From: Propionibacterium sp.
GTDB lineage: Bacteria > Actinomycetota > Actinomycetes > Propionibacteriales > Propionibacteriaceae
Assembly: GCA_012514785.1 (NCBI GenBank)
Contig: JAAYZP010000205.1
Location: 1 to 6,352 of the forward strand
Direction: 5' to 3'
Length of the DNA stretch: 6,352 bases
Numbering within the stretch: position 1 is the stretch's first letter; the number at the start of each line of letters is the position of its first letter. Below are positions 6,078 to 6,352 of this stretch, in pieces. Position numbers and translations under genes: made by a program. Below the pieces are notes generated by a model. That model did no database searches. It saw only the letters and a list, made by a program, of their open reading frames with translations, and had not been told where the DNA came from.

Positions 6078-6352
6078 ATGCTGTTCACCTCGCCCTTGTT
6101 TCTCTTCACGTTTCTGCCGCTGACGCTGCTCGCCTACTACGGCCCGCTTCGCCGGAGCCGGCCTTTGCAGAACCTGCTGCTCCTGCTGGTCAGCCTCGTC
6201 TTCTACGGCTACGGCGAGCCGGAGTTCATCAAGATCCTGATCGCCTCCGTGTTCGTCAACTGGGCGGCGGGCTGGGTCGTCGGCTCGCATGCCCGGTTCC
6301 GTCGGCTCGCGATGTGGGGCGCCGTGGCCGCCAACGTGGGACTGCTGTTCTA
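6078..6352 (+). CDS. MBOAT family O-acyltransferase, AlgI-like (N-terminus only, cut by edge)
   Basis: Only the first 91 residues are in the window; the frame is open at the right edge. The N-terminus MLFTSPLFLFTFLPLTLLAYY (1-21), split by the MLF and FLPL motifs, then NLLLLLVSLVFYGYGEPEF (32-50) with the FYGYGEP motif, then a helix with VNWAAG (60-65), are typical of AlgI/PatA-type MBOAT proteins. These multi-helix inner-membrane proteins, of the same superfamily as DltB, help move acyl groups, usually acetyl, across the membrane onto polysaccharides or peptidoglycan, often with an SGNH/AlgJ-type partner. An in-frame stop at 6066-6068 sets ATG 6078 as the only sensible start. Here it probably decorates the polymer exported by the upstream ABC transporter. 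The catalytic His lies beyond the edge, so integrity cannot be judged, and the next gene could be the partner esterase. Confidence 0.88.
   Translation, partial: MLFTSPLFLFTFLPLTLLAYYGPLRRSRPLQNLLLLLVSLVFYGYGEPEFIKILIASVFVNWAAGWVVGSHARFRRLAMWGAVAANVGLLF

Noticed and set aside
4448..6109. Long antisense open frame over the TagF-like half
   Set aside because: Covers the well-supported phosphotransferase motifs on the other strand and has no recognisable protein features.

Overview
The window carries the head of a surface-polymer biosynthesis and export operon, all on the + strand. It holds about 400 bases of non-coding leader and then five tightly packed genes, the last cut by the right edge. 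The coding DNA is GC-rich with strong G/C third-position preference, while the leader is visibly AT-richer and repeat-laden. No taxonomic marker is present. A short exported protein with a thrombospondin-3-like calcium loop, CACGAAAA-type intergenic repeats and an AlgI-type MBOAT gene together suggest, weakly, a Gram-negative of the Planctomycetota-Verrucomicrobiota-Kiritimatiellota (PVC) type. That is inference.

Layout: (1) 1-401, non-coding, with an imperfect inverted repeat built from CACGAAAA units, two short direct repeats and a possible -35 element. (2) 402-1073, small secreted protein with one degenerate calcium-binding loop and an unrecognised C-terminus. (3) 1082-1912, Wzm-type ABC permease. 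(4) 1923-3191, Wzt-type ABC ATPase with a C-terminal extension typical of polysaccharide-binding Wzt domains. (5) 3188-6022, a 944-residue fusion of an N-terminal family 2 glycosyltransferase with a C-terminal TagF/TagB-like CDP-glycerol (or CDP-polyol) phosphotransferase domain. (6) 6078 to the edge, N-terminus of an MBOAT O-acyltransferase.

Working model (inference): the fusion protein adds sugar and polyol-phosphate units to a lipid-linked chain in the cytoplasm. Wzt recognises the finished chain and drives its export through Wzm. The MBOAT protein then helps O-acylate the polymer on the far side of the inner membrane. This resembles teichoic-acid logic (TagF, TagGH, a DltB-superfamily acyltransferase) rebuilt from parts also used for Gram-negative capsule and O-antigen. 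Genes 2-5 are joined by a stop codon overlapping a Shine-Dalgarno, a 9-base gap and an ATGA overlap, so they are probably co-transcribed and translationally coupled. The MBOAT gene is set apart by 55 bases holding a perfect Shine-Dalgarno and a small hairpin.
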